Notes under the pieces: model-generated | Told to the model about the DNA's origin: nothing | The model's input: only the letters and a program-made list of their open reading frames with translations | The model's database searches: none | Shown here: positions 1 through 12,475 of the stretch, one piece after another | How positions within the stretch are numbered: the stretch's first letter is position 1 | Layout: every line of letters begins with the position of its first letter | DNA from: Icerya purchasi | Lineage: Eukaryota > Arthropoda > Insecta > Hemiptera > Monophlebidae | Assembly (NCBI GenBank): GCA_039619475.1 | Contig: CM077115.1 | Location: forward strand, 182,186,106-182,250,105 | Direction of reading: 5' to 3' | DNA length: 64,000 nt | Program-made: the position numbers and the translations under genes

Positions 1-765
1 TGACTCGAAAAACGTTTTATTAGCCATCTCGTCGCCCTTCCCTAAACCCTCGTCAGATCCTGTTTATTCTTTATATTCGTTCTGTAATTTATAATTTATT
101 AACATCCTGTTCTATTACTCTGGATTCCGGGCCACTGTGGCATCGTTGGTAACGATCTTGTCGATTCTTTGGCATGTCTAGTAAATGGCCGTTTCATAGA
201 TAGATTCCCCTCCCAAAGTCTTTGCCCTCTCACTGATCGTATACACTATGACTTTTGGACCGAGCTTTATCCGCCTCTACAATCCTAACTCCTTTTACCT
301 CGCTATACAACCCTCTCCACCCCCTTCTTCTTGGTTTAATAATTTTCCCTGCATCATCCGTTCTGTTATTTCTTCCATAATTTGCCTTCGCTTTAATCTC
401 AATTTACTTCCTGCCTCCCTCTTTCGTTTTAATATTGTTCAGTCTCCCTTGTGTCCCTTTCATCCTCCTACCCTAAAGTTGACCTGTGATGTAACTCACG
501 TTCTATTTGAATGCTCTTTTGTATCTCCTCGGAACGAGCAGTCCTTTATTCCAATTTGCTTGGCCTTGACCTCCCAACTCCTTACTGTACTCACTACATT
601 CTTGCTCTTCCGTCTGTTGTTTCTGTATTAGCTGCCTTCATTTTTCTATTTCTAATCGCTTCCTGATATAATCTACAAATTCCTACGTTTCATCATTCTG
701 TTAGTCCTGAATAAATGTCCTATGTTGACGCACCCAAAGAAAAAAAAAAGAAAAAAAAGAAGAAG
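1..765 (+). mobile_element. 3' end of an RNase H-bearing non-LTR retrotransposon, degraded
   Basis: From about 119 the reading frame gives LWIPGHCGIVGNDLVDSLA, the C-terminal RNase H signature (WxPGHxGIxGNxxxD) found after the RT domain in some LINE clades. Further on, 360-520 reads RSVISSIICLRFNLNLLP followed by a cysteine/histidine motif (CDVTHVLFECS), the usual C-terminal tail of these ORF2 proteins. The frame is interrupted by stops, so it is not functional. An A-rich run at 740-765 looks like the poly(A) tail and fixes the plus orientation. The RT domain would lie to the left of the window. Clade is not assigned beyond an RNase H-containing LINE. Confidence 0.75.
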
Positions 766-784
766 TTAAGCTTTTTATAATGGT

Positions 785-876
785 ATTAGGCCTAATGAGT
801 CTAAGGGGAATACTGGGGGGGGAGTTCCTTTCTCTCGGCCGAATTTACTTTCCCCCAGATAATTCTCTGGTATTCA
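785..876 (-). mobile_element. tRNA-derived SINE, partial copy
   Basis: On the minus strand this matches the body of the SINE seen in fuller form at 9247, 12252 and 26193. It shares the blocks ATACCAGAGAA, TCTGGGGGAAAGTAAA and CGAGAGAAAGGAACT. The tRNA-like head is missing, so only the middle and 3' part remain. Confidence 0.6.
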
Positions 877-3816
877 CAATAACATTTATCCACGATTGTG
901 ATTTTACCGAAACTAAAACTGAATCTTGCCTAATATAGTTACATTATTTATATGCTGTAGGTTTATTAAATTACATAAAAACTGGTAAATTAAAAAAATA
1001 AACAAATAAAAACAAAAACGAACGCTCTTTAAGAAATATATAATTAGCTTATTGTACAACCTCTCAGAGAGATATAAACTGCCGCAGAACTGAATGTTTC
1101 CTTAATTTAGTAAAATACGCTTATCTGCGACCTGTTGCTCGGAGTTTGGTCATCATAACTACCGATGATTAATAATCATTTATATGTTACATGCATTATG
1201 TAAATCGGGAAATTTTTCAGTTCGTTTAACAACTGCTTCGTGAATAAATGCAGGAAGTTTAGCTAAATTTCATCCTGGTGTCTCTTGTATCGTTAAGTAT
1301 TATTCTGAGGTGCGATTTGGTATTTCGGTAATTTAATTGAAAGGATATATATATTTGAATTATCTTCACTCTATACCCGCTTTAGAAAGTTTTCCCATTT
1401 TGAAATAGTTAAATATCCGAGAAGGTATAATATATATATATATTCAGCATGTTAAAAGTTGAATATGGTCAGAAGATACTTTATTAACCGGAATGTTGAA
1501 AATTTACTAATGTTCATCTAGCATACTAGGTTTACAATATGAATATGATAAAAAGCTGCACTTGGTTATAAGTAATTTTATAAAGTATTTCTCAGTGACG
1601 CATTGAATTGACTTCCTGCAGTAGTATTTGCAACACAAATAATCGGTTTATTAAGTTCATATTTAACGTCAATATAGGCTTAACACTACAAAAATAATAT
1701 TAACGTTTGAAACTACTATAGTTTAGAAAATGCAGTATGTGAATTGTACCATTTCGTACCAATGCAAAGCAACTCTTAATATTGAGGTAATAATTGTCAC
1801 CGATAAACTCTGTAGTTGGGGATTTTGATTTACAGCTTGCAATCGAGTTTAATTTTGTAGGCAATATTCTTTTTTAAGCTAAATGTGGGCAGGAAAAAAA
1901 TGAAAAAGTAAATACGAACTTGTCTGACCGTTTTTATTTTTTCCTAAAAAAGAATTTTTAATTCGTCAATACAGGTACCCACGATCGGAGCAACTTATCG
2001 AAAAATTTTATACCTACGAAAATACCTGTAATTGGGCTATCCCAAACTTTTCAAATCCAGTGGCAATTTTAGCCTGTAAAACCTTTGCATACATTAAAAA
2101 GAAAAATACAGAAAATACAGAAAAAGAGACAAACAAAAAACAACAGGTCCAGAGAGTTATAATTTAGACGCAGCCGGCAACGATACCTATTTATTAGTCG
2201 ATCGATGTTTAAACTATCCGCTTTCAATCGAGGAACATGGACGAAAGGATGATTTGCCTATTCGATATCGAGACGGCACTTTCAATTTTTCGAAACACAA
2301 ACGAAATATGTGCGTGCTCGGCTACAAAAAGGTTAAGAACAAAGAACAAAAGTGTGTAGCGAGCGCGAAGGTTTCTGTGAAACCGACGGTCAAGAATTCA
2401 GCAGGATGGGAACAGCCAAAGGCTAATTGGAAAATATCGTCGCAGAGTTATTTAACAGCGTAGGTACACTGCATGGCGTGATAGCGCGATTAATATTCGA
2501 ATATTATCTGGTGCGTACGTGCTAGCCGAAGGTAATCATTATCCAGAAGCCAAGTTAGGACGAGTCAGGAAAAAAACAAAAACCAACGGTTCGCCGACAA
2601 GAACAGGGTAACGAGTTGAAAGAAAAGGATAGCCAATGAGAAAAAAAAAAAAAACAAAAAAAAAAAACCTGAAACAGCTACGAGCATAATGAAAGGGAAA
2701 AAACAGAAGAAAAACTGCTAAGAAGATAATGGAGAAGCGAGAGAGCTGGTGAAAATGAGCGAATATAATGAAATGAAGATTAGAGCCGATGAAAAGGAAC
2801 TGAAGGAGGCAGGCTAATCGAATAAAGAGCTGATTTAATAAAAGAACAAATATTGGCACATAAAACGACGAAACAAAAGCGATGAATGGGAACTGAATTA
2901 TTAACGGAGCGCCAGCGTCGCTCCCGGCCAATTCCTGCTCGCTAATCCGCTGCTCAGAACACGTATCGCGTTACAATTTAATGACTAAAATAAATAACCC
3001 GCAACTCTCTCGATCAGCTGCTGCCGTTCACCTAAATGACAAAATGGACAAGTGCCGTGCTTGATTTAGAACTTTACTTCTCGCCGGTGTCATATCCAGT
3101 GAATTACCGACATAATTAACGTCGTCCATGACGCAATAGAGCTTTCCTTCCAGCAGGTATCGCTGCGCCAAGATCGCTTAATTATTATAGCGATAATGAA
3201 ATTAGTTGCCGCCGAACTGGATAATTTCATCGGAAAACATTCATACAAAAAACAGCTTTCTGTTTTAATCTGAATTTCCTTTTCTTTTTTCACTAGTATC
3301 GGACGCGTCAACTGTGAACAATTTTACAATCCGGTATAAGTGAAATTTTTCGAAGTTTCAATGTGCGACAGCGACAGATATTCTACCCCAATGAAACACA
3401 GCACAGCCCGAACGCAACGGCAGCTGGTTTTTAATTTTCTTAACACGATATGTTTTCAACGTGGTACACGTTAGTAAAACGCGTAACAATGCGTGACGCT
3501 GCAATACACACACACACACATACAATGTTGATATACATGCATTAATAACTACTATTTTTAAGTTTTTTTTGAGTTACTGAAGAAGTTGGATTTATATTTA
3601 TTTTTATGTATAGACGATAACAAAAAAAATAAAATAAAATAAAATTAGTATATAAATTTTTAATATTATAGTTATCCCAACTCTTTGCGCATATTCAAAG
3701 GCACGCCCGCAAATTTCCCCATCTCCAACGAAATCGGTAGTGAAATCACTTCGTTGCCTCTAAATGATTACTGCTCGGTACAGGAAGCAGAATTGTACCC
3801 CATATAGCCTCGTAAC
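877..3816. other. Unassigned AT-rich DNA
   Basis: No open frame here resembles a known protein. The open frame at 2254-2463 (69 codons) and the minus frame at 2539-2931 are not supported. The latter is a low-complexity product of A-rich tracts on the plus strand (2640-2670). A CA repeat sits at 3507-3520. I see no gene. Confidence 0.5.
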
Positions 3817-4540
3817 TTGTTTGCAGGATGTATAGATAGAAGCATACTTTTAATGACTGACTCTTCGGCTTCTCTAAAACCGATTTCCTCGTACAACAAC
3901 ATGGATATCTTAGCCCTAAAAGTCAATTATACGTTGAAGCTGCTCCATCAAGCAAGAAATCAGGTAACGCTCTTGTGGGTGCCGAGTCATATCAAGGCAA
4001 CGAGCGAGTTGACATGGCGTCCGAGTCAGCTCTACTCGCATCAATGCCGTTTGCAGCGCCACCAATCTGAGAAGTGAAGATTTATTTCCATGAACGAATG
4101 ATGGCTGAACGAATCAACCAGCCGCAAAAGGAACGATCCTTTATGAAAAGCATAAAATTTACAATTCATCCATGGTTTCCCCTTCTTTTTACCTTACGCG
4201 TCGGGAATATAAATCGGTTGCGGGTTGGACATACGGCGGTCTCACACAATTATATACTTGAAAGTACCCTTCTCCCACCCTCGTGCCCTTTCTGTCCCGG
4301 CTCTTCTTATCCTTCGGTGGAACACCTCCTATAACAATGTACAGCGTTTGCCCGTTCCGCTTTATCCGATGTGTTCCATTTTCAACTATGACCCAACGCG
4401 CATACAAATACTACTCGGTTTTCTTAGGACCAACAACTTAATAACTAAATTATGAAATAGCCTTTTTACCCTGGCCCATGTGCTATAATGGCCGTTGCAG
4501 TTTAAAATGGTGCATAAGCGCCACTAGAGAAAAAAAAAAA
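3817..4540 (+). mobile_element. 3' end of a second RNase H-bearing LINE, degraded
   Basis: The frame at 3817-4020 reads as an RNase H domain: LLMTDSSASLKPIS (the TDSxSAL block), then VTLLWVPSHIK. A frameshift after the lysine moves the rest of the signature, GNERVDMASESALLA, into the next frame. Downstream, 4210-4333 gives NRLRVGHTAVSHNYILES and CPFC...SVEHLL, the C-terminal Cys/His tail. A further shift gives FLRTNNLITKL and a stop at 4455. A short 3' UTR ends in an A run at 4530-4540. Two or more frameshifts make it a pseudogene. It differs in sequence from the copies at 1-765 and 8200, so it is another family. The RT part is absent (5' truncation). Confidence 0.75.
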
Positions 4541-6345
4541 TTAACGAAAACTGACTTAGCAACATAATGTGAATGCAAATTAAATTCGAATAACTTAAAA
4601 TCGGCCAACTATTAGCAAATTAAAAATTGAATGATTCGTTAATAATTTGATCGAATCTGTACATATTTTATTATAGTTACCGAGAGTACTTTTAAGTTGA
4701 AACTTGAAAGAAAAAAATAATTTTTTTTATTTTAAAATTTTAAATTTTTCGAATAATAATTTATTAAGAAATTAATTGATCTGATAGCAATAAATAAATA
4801 TTGGCCAACGCTTTTTGTTGTAAATTTTTCAACTTTAGTTGTACAATTTAAAACAGATCTTCACGAAATAGGTCTGACAACTACGGCAGAGCTGCTCTCT
4901 GTGTCTCTTAATTATCTTGTATTGCCGTATTTTTGTATTAGTAGCACGAAAGTAAAACATTAATGATGCAGTAAGGCAGGGCGATTATGCACCTTTTGTA
5001 GAATAAATTTCTACAAAAATAGAAAAATTTTTATATTAAATATAAATTATGACAAACACATAAAAAAACTGTTTATTATTAAAATTTTCGACTAGTTTCG
5101 GACAGCTTGGTCTATAATCATAGCGTTGACACACTTTACCGATGAAAACCTGAAAAACAACGAGGCCTTGTACATGATTTACGGCTGCCATCAATTTATG
5201 AATGGAATGTAATCATTTTGAATTAGTTTTTAGTAAAAAAAGATGCTCAAGACGTATAATTTATCTCAATACTGAAATGTTTATGAACACACACATATAT
5301 AATATATATATATATATATATATGCCGGTGGCGAATATTGATTTTTCCCCAGTTCTAAGACAGAAAGTGTTGAAATGGAATTAACTCCAAATACAAGTAC
5401 ACGCACCACTACACAAACAAAAACAAACAAAAAGCAATTTTTTTTATATTTTAAATAAAAAAATTTAAACGTATATAAAAGAATATTTAATTTATGTGAA
5501 CAATAACGAGGAATAATTCAAAATAAACTCAAAAAATAAAATAAATAAACAGAATTATTAAGCAATTTAAATTTAAGAACTATACAGATTAATCATATAA
5601 TAAAAGTAAAATTTAGAAGAGAATTACAGTCATATTAAGAAATCTATTTGCAAACGTCTGCACACATTAATTAAGCATTTCTAAATTGTTAATCGAATAA
5701 TCAATGGTTCTCTGCACCACTGCCTTTGTCATAGAGCTATATTTTTCCGGGCGTATTTATAAATTACGCTCGTGAACGTCGTCATGATAAAATGGCGGGA
5801 ACGTAGTCACAGTTTCACAATAACAGATATGTAGATTGTTCGAAGTGGCAAAATACCGAGTTGATTAAACGTTCGATCTGGTCGCCTATGTATGCTGTTG
5901 TCGTATATTTTTACGCTCAATGGCTCGCTAATGTCGCAGAAGTACTTGTAGAACATAATCGGAAGGCGAGTAGACCATCAAATCAGAATTCAACTATTAA
6001 TCGGCATTGACGGGCGCCTGCTGTCTTAGAAACTAAGCACTTTCCTTAAAAATCAACTTTTCAGATTTCTACTGGCATACTAGAAACTGTATCTTTAATC
6101 AAGTTCATCTTAGCTGTTGGAGAAATACCGGCAAATTTCTTTTCTTTTTAATTTACTTCGGTTCTGAAGCATCAGAAGATTCGCCACCGATATGAACATT
6201 ACAAAAAAATACCAAACCGATCGCACCAAATTTACAAACTTTTTCGCATAAAATATCTAAACAAAAAAGAAGAAAAAAAAAAATTAGTCTTCCTATTTTG
6301 TTAAATGTTAAATATTTTAACGGGAAAAAATGGGCATCAATCCTT
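4541..6345. other. Unassigned AT-rich DNA with a short TA microsatellite
   Basis: Very AT-rich sequence with no supportable coding frame. A TA run lies at about 5302-5322. Confidence 0.5.
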
Positions 6346-6606
6346 TCCCATATTTTCAGAAGACGGTAGTGGAATCCGAATCTACTCGAACAAAACATCG
6401 ATGCCTAACCAACTGTGTTACGGTAGTTGACTTACCTGCACATTTATATATATATATATACCTCTGATGCAAATTGTGGAACTAAAGAGGTATATATATA
6501 TATATATATATATATGCAGGTAAGTCACCTACCGTAACACAGTTGCTTAGACATCGATGTTTTGTTCCAGCAGATTCGGATTCCATTACCGCCCTCTGAA
6601 AATATG
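6346..6606. repeat. Long inverted repeat (hairpin), two ~120-bp arms around a 20-nt loop
   Basis: The left arm (6346-6465) and right arm (6486-6606) are near-perfect inverted copies, separated by about 20 nt at 6466-6485. Matching blocks read inwards include CATATTTTCAGA, GGAATCCGAATCT, AACAAAACATCGATG, AACTGTGTTACGGTAG and GACTTACCTGCA. These are followed by opposed TA tracts and the inner pair CCTCT/AGAGG. I estimate 85-90% arm identity by eye. The two small frames starting MFCSSRFGFHYR on opposite strands are just the two arms read through. It could be a foldback or MITE element; no terminal duplication was established. Confidence 0.85.
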
Positions 6607-8199
6607 GAAAATTTGCGTGCCAGGATTGCAAATTTTTTTTTTTTTTTTTTTGTACAATTTAACAAAAATTTGCATACACGTATTTTTTATTACAGAATTT
6701 AATAAATTTCTTATGGATTTTGATAATTTTTTTTCATCTTATTTTATAACTTTCCTTTCGCTTTATAGAGCAAATATATTATGCTAAAAAGAATTATAAA
6801 CATACGTATCTTAATAACAACAGCCAGCTAATTTTCAATTAAGAACCTAAAAATTAAATAAAGTTCAGATTCAAATAATTATATATTTTTAAAACATTTT
6901 TAAATTTCTAATATGGTAGCCATCCGATTTTCTTTTTGAAACAAGGTATTTCTCAAATATACTGTCGAGCGTATATCACGTGATTATACAATTTCCTAAA
7001 TAGATTCGCCCTGGAGAAAAGTAAAATATATTTTTAACTCGTGCAACAAATAAAAGCAAAAAAATTTGTTCGTGTCGTTAATTTCGGAAGTTCTTGAAAA
7101 ATCCTCTGAAACATTCGAGCAACGAAATCATGTCACGATGTTTTCCTTTATTCTGAAAAGTATCCATTCTAAAAGTCAGTTATTAATACATATTTTATAC
7201 TTTGTTTATTTAATTTTAAACAATTTATTTTTCTTAAAAATTATAAAGATTTATCGATGAGCAAATTCTGACTTATTTGATTTTATTCGTAGTTTTTTTT
7301 TGTCTATTTACTCTGTTTTTAAATTATTTTGTAAAGACGCCTAAGTCTTTTTCCCATTCCTTAATCTACTTCTGTACATGTACGTCATACTTCTATTTTT
7401 TTTTCACGATTACCGCATGAGAACTGCTTGAATGAATAGGGAGATGTATTGTATTCGAGAATTTTATAATAACTTTCTTTTGTTTTTCTACATCTTGTAA
7501 GTAACGATGGAAACTTTAAATTGTCCAAAACACAGTCTACCTGTCTTAAAAACTTCCACTTATGAGAATGTTTGAACAATGATGACATTGTGTACCTCTT
7601 TAGAAACTCATAATAAAAACGAAGTGACCACCTCGAAATCCGAATTTCCGTTATAAAAGATTTAAATGCCTACAATACCTGATTAATCGCCAAGATAAAT
7701 TATATAAATTTGAAAGAAGCGCTCTAGGTCATCGAAAAGGAATAATGGAAAATCTCAAACTGTAGATTTAAATATATATGTTTTTTTCATAATTTTACTA
7801 ACAATTCTTTGTACTATTAGGTGACGCGCTTTTAAAATGAAGGAAGGTAAGATAAGGATAAAAAAGAAATGACATGGAGAAAAATAGTAAAAGAGAAAGA
7901 TAGAGCAAGAAGAAAAACGTAAAAACATAGACGGTAATCCATCACTCCCGCAAAATCACAAGTGAACTATATATAGCAGTTTATAAATAACCTTATACTC
8001 ATTACTAAAGTTATCAACTGTCTTCCGGAGCGCCAAGTAATTCTTCATTAATCTCTTATCGTTTTTGACATCCTGTCAGAATTTCATAAATGATTTAATT
8101 AATTTAAATCAAAGATTTCTGACTACAGTAAATATGAACACGGAAAAACTTCGTAAGCTTTAACGATTCAACTTTTTTTTTTCTTTTTCTTCTTTGACC
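6607..8199. other. Unassigned AT-rich DNA with a possible LINE 3' fragment
   Basis: Mostly featureless. At 7845-7960 the sequence includes a block GTAATCCATCACTCCCGCAA (7934-7953) shared exactly with 19532-19551. In one frame the segment before it reads MTWRKIVKEKDRARRKT, which resembles the C-terminal tail of RTE-like LINE proteins. This reading is weak. Confidence 0.4.
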
Positions 8200-8640
8200 C
8201 CCGTTTAACGAGCAATCGCAGCTACTGTAGTTCCCAGCCATATCGGCATTGATGGTAATGAGACAGACGTTGGATTTTTTGTTTCGGGTTGCTGTTGTTT
8301 AAAAATTCCTGTCCTTTAATCTTATGTCTCTGTGTAAAAAATTCTATCTTAAATTTTGGTCCTTACTCTTCCGCCTTTCGCAACGTTCGACAAATCTATC
8401 TGTTCCATAACCTTCCTTTTGTTTATCGGTTCTCTTCAAGTTTCCTTCGCTTCACCGTTATGTTATCATTTCTGTTATTTATTTGCATTTTAATCATTCT
8501 CTTCTGTCTTTCTCTCGTTTTCGCTTTCCCCTTGTTTCATTTCCAAATTGCTCTTTTTACTAGCATTAGTTTACGTCACTCATCACATCTACGCCATTCC
8601 AAGCTATTAGTTCCATTACACTGTTAATATCTGACCGAAT
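8200..8640 (+). mobile_element. RNase H/C-terminal fragment of a LINE, degraded
   Basis: At 8227 the frame reads VVPSHIGIDGNETDV, the RNase H C-terminal signature. At 8453-8550 another frame gives VIISVIYLHFNHSLLSFS, which parallels RSVISSIICLRFNLNLLP of the copy at 1-765. Both therefore appear to come from the same clade, with frameshifts between the blocks. No clear poly(A) was found. This is a dead fragment. Confidence 0.6.
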
Positions 8641-9191
8641 CAAAATCTAACTGTCTTTCTCTTCTTTTTATCGTTGAAAAAATTGAGATCCCTTTACAAA
8701 ATTTCTTATTATCTCGAGCGTATGAATGACGTACCCCCCTACTAATACATATACATATAAACTCGAACGTTCAGACCTCGCTTTGGCGACATGCTATCCT
8801 TTACAATACTTCTGGAAGGGTAAATTTCAGTTGACTTATCATTTTTTTTAAAAAGATAATAATAATTAATTTACGATTTGCACAGCAATTCGTTTCAAAG
8901 CGTAACAGAAAAATGGTACGTATTTCATAATGACTTTTTCACATTACTCCCCATATGACATTTTCTTTAATATATATTAATGACAATGTCATTCGCACAT
9001 TTTTTTTTTACATTTCTGCACTATAGGAGTGATTACATAAATTCCTAGGCAACCATAAATTAAATTTATCAGATTAGCATAAAAAACAGAACTGTTATTT
9101 TGTAAAAAATGGCACAGACAATTAAAATCGGCTCTTCTAAAAAAGTTATAGAAGAAAGAAGACTTCCCCATGACAAGGTCTGAAGTTTACA

Positions 9192-9196
<5 letters not shown>

Positions 9197-9243
<47 letters not shown>
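9197..9243. repeat. (TA)n microsatellite at the 3' end of a SINE
   Basis: A run of alternating TA about 47 bases long, directly beside the 3' end of the minus-strand SINE at 9247-9500. Confidence 0.95.
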
Positions 9244-9246
<3 letters not shown>

Positions 9247-9250
<4 letters not shown>

Positions 9251-9500
9251 AAGTAAAGTAAATCCCATATACTTGACAAGGCGTCGGGGATTGTGAAGTT
9301 AAGGTTCAACTAATGAAAGTGGAATGACCAGTTCCTTTCTTTCGACTGCCTTTACCTTCCCAGATTTCTCTGGTACCCATTATTTCAAGCTGAGTAAACC
9401 TGGGAGCGACTTCGATCCGGAACGAGACAAGTCTCGATAACCTATGACACCTCTGGTTTGGTAGCCAAGTATCTTAACTACTAGTCTACCGCGCTACCTA
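9247..9500 (-). mobile_element. tRNA-derived SINE, nearly full length
   Basis: Read on the minus strand the element starts with a tRNA-like head (TAGCGCGGTAGACTAGTAG..., then TTGGCTACCAAACCAGAGGT and a box-B-like GGTTATCGAGAC). It continues with the body blocks CGAAGTCGCTC, GGGTACCAGAGAAATCTGGG, AAGGTAAAGGC and GAAAGAAAGGAACTGGT, and ends TTAACTTCACAATCC. The same order of blocks occurs at 12252 and 26193. It has no coding capacity. A Pol III promoter in the head is inferred from the tRNA-like layout. Confidence 0.8.
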
Positions 9501-12251
9501 TATATTTATATATATATATATATACATACATACATTAATGATTGCATCATTTTTATATAAAAGATAATGAAGAAATCTAAAGCGTTTAGCCGAGGCCTAT
9601 CTAAAAACTGAAAGAAAATCTTATGTCCAACTCGGATTGTAAATTTATTATTCAAATTGAGTTTTCCCGCACCACCTCCTTCGCTAGATATTCCGTGAAT
9701 TCAACCAAGGCAGATACATCGTTACATAGCCTTAAAATACAGTTTGCGTTAAACCGCCCAGTGATACGGTTGGTTTATACGTGCGTCGTTAAATTTTTGT
9801 CTCCTCCTAATTCTCGGTTGATAAATGCAAAGATTCATCTACGTTCGTTCGTTATAAGCAATCGATAAATCTTCATTCAACGAAGCTTATATATACACAT
9901 GCATTTGTAACTACACTTACATACACTAACACATAGCATAACACAATCATAAACACTTACAATATCTACCTTAATTATCATGTATAACGATGAGGGCGAT
10001 ATTAATCGTTTCCCTGCCACCGATAACGATGATTGTAATAGCGAATACAGTATGAATGTTGATAATAGTAACACAAACTGTCGATCCTCTTTATTTATAA
10101 AAGACAACTCAGAAAATTCAATGAAATGAACACATTTTTTGGCAATGTGAAATATATAATGATTATAAAACAGAATTAAAAAAAAAAAATACTACTATTC
10201 TATATGCAACGTTAATTTTAACTCAGTTTTTATAAATGTTAATTTCACCGTTTAAATGAAAAAAGCGTATGTGTAAATTATAATTATATCCACAACATTA
10301 CGGATGCTAGTCTTAAGACGCCGTCAATTGAAGCGTTTGCAATGAACCGATTTTTACTTTTTTCTTTTTACAAAAAAATAAAGAATCAAAAAAAGATTTA
10401 TATGTGTAAATAAAAAGATTGCTTTTGAATATTTTTACAATAGATTTATTTACATAAAAGCAAATTTATTCGTTCACTGGTTCGTTCCGGTGATCCAGAT
10501 TACCCCGCTAGACTAAAATGAATTTTTACGTCATCCTTACAGGTGTTATTTTCGTAAATGGCCGCAATCACGTTTTAAATACATTTCAACAGCAAAGAAT
10601 GAAATAGTTTAAACACTTTTCTTTTTTACCTTTTTATTCTTCTGTGTGCCACACAATTTACTAATTAATTATAGCATTAGTTCAGTTTATCAAGCCTGTA
10701 ATCCATATATGGATATATGAATTTCAACATATTGTGGCTAACTAATAAGCATAACACGGTGTGTATTTTGAGCTGAACTATGATAAAGTCGGAATTTATG
10801 TGTAGGAGTGAATAAATACAGAAGAGAAAAAATACGGAATTTAAATGAAACGAAGTTCCCAAATCCCCCCTCCTGCTGCAACCTTTATAAGTTAACAACA
10901 TAATTTAGAGAAAAAAAATTAATATTTATTTCAACGCAGTTTTTTAAATTAAAATCTCGACTTTCATACCGGAATTTCAATTTTTTAATCGGGAGGATAT
11001 TGTGTAAATTTTGATTTTATACTGTGAAAAATAACTACGATCTATTGAGTACTGAACCGGTGTTCCGGTTCAAAAATCGCACAATAATTTGATTTGAAAT
11101 GTGTACCCATTAGATTACACACTTTTCCTACATATTCGAATCGGGGGAAAAATACGTATATTTGGTTTAAAATGAAATTCTATATGCTAATCGAACTATA
11201 GCATTTTTCTAATAAATACGTACGGTGCAGCGCTATCTGCAGAAACTGTTGGTAATTAAAATAATTTTTAGTTACATCTGCGACCGCTACACTGAAATCG
11301 GAGCAAACATTCAAATTCGGTCAGTAGCTTTTGCGCAAAAAATGCACGTTCATTTAAAAATCGGTCAAAGACTTGCGAATCTAAATTTGAATCGTGTCTT
11401 CTGAATTGCGGCTATTCGGAATTGCGGTCTTTTTTTCAATTGCGGCAACGTATTAGACAAGGTAAATTTTGTGGGAGGATATATAACTGCCGAAAGTTGT
11501 TCTCTCGTTTGCGATTAAAATAGTACGGTTTGCGTATTAGTAGTAGTGAACGCTATTTACACTCTCTTCGTTAACCTTTTGACCTTGTCTAGCCGTAACC
11601 TTAATGTGATAAGGAGCCGTGATGAAATGAATATCGTTTCGTTTTTATCTTCACGTTTATGAACTGTCGGAAATTATTATACGACACTTAAATGAAACTG
11701 GTTTACCAAAAAAAAGCGGTACGAAAAATCGTCTTATTTCATCAAATTTATTCAATCTATTTTCCGCCCAAGAAAATTATATCATTTTAATGTTTAAAAA
11801 CTCGTTTTGATAACGGAAATATAAAATTATTTTCAAAATCTGTTCGCAAATCGGAAGAATCGTGATGATATAAATATTGCTAGGATTTGATTGTTAATGT
11901 TCTAGAAAAACACTTGCCATCAACTCGCGTTAGGCAAAACCAGTTGTTCTACTCGCTATCGGCTTCCCACTAATCCCGACGTTGTATTTCTCATTCTCTG
12001 TTTAAACAATTGACAATTGCGCAACATGTTCCCTCCCCAGGTAGAAGCACAATTACTCTTGGTGAACTTATGCAAGATTTTACGACAGACTAAACTCCAA
12101 TTAATTCTTTTTCTAATTAATCCCCGAAATTCCTAACAGGGCACACAATTCGATAGTTACTTCAACAACGGATCTTTCCCACATAACGTTCCACCGCTAT
12201 ATTACGTAGCGTATCTTACAACATTGTAATGTTAATTCGCAAAATATAAAT
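9501..12251. other. Unassigned AT-rich DNA
   Basis: Short TA tracts near 9505-9525, then sequence with no frame that resembles a known protein. The open frame at 9623-9868 (81 codons) has no recognisable motif. Confidence 0.5.
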
Positions 12252-12475
12252 GCTAGATAGCGCGATAGCCTCGTAGTTAAGGTGCTCGGCTACTAAACCA
12301 GAGGTCACAGATTCCAGACTCGTTTCGTGTCCAAGTCGCTCGCAGCAAAAGCTGCCTGAAATTAATTAGGTATCTCTGAGAAATCTGGGAAAGTAAAGGC
12401 GATCCAAAAAAAAAAAAGGAACTGGTACCCTACTCTCATTTAGTGTCGTAGAATTTAGTACATTGTCTGTCAAGA
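12252..12475 (+). mobile_element. tRNA-derived SINE, nearly full length
   Basis: Plus-strand copy of the SINE family at 9247 and 26193. The tRNA-like head begins TAGCGCGATAGCCTCGTAG and runs through GGCTACTAAACCAGAGGTCAC to CAGATTCCAGAC. The body has CCAAGTCGCTC, GAGAAATCTGGGAAAGTAAAGGC, an A-rich insertion (12407-12418), GGAACTGGTACCC and TAGTACATTGT. The 3' tail is shorter than in the other copies. Confidence 0.8.

Noticed and set aside
2539..2931. 130-codon minus frame, phenylalanine- and leucine-rich
   Set aside because: Low complexity from A-rich tracts on the plus strand; no domain, no splice context.
9623..9868. 81-codon plus frame
   Set aside because: No similarity to a known family and no start or splice context to support it.
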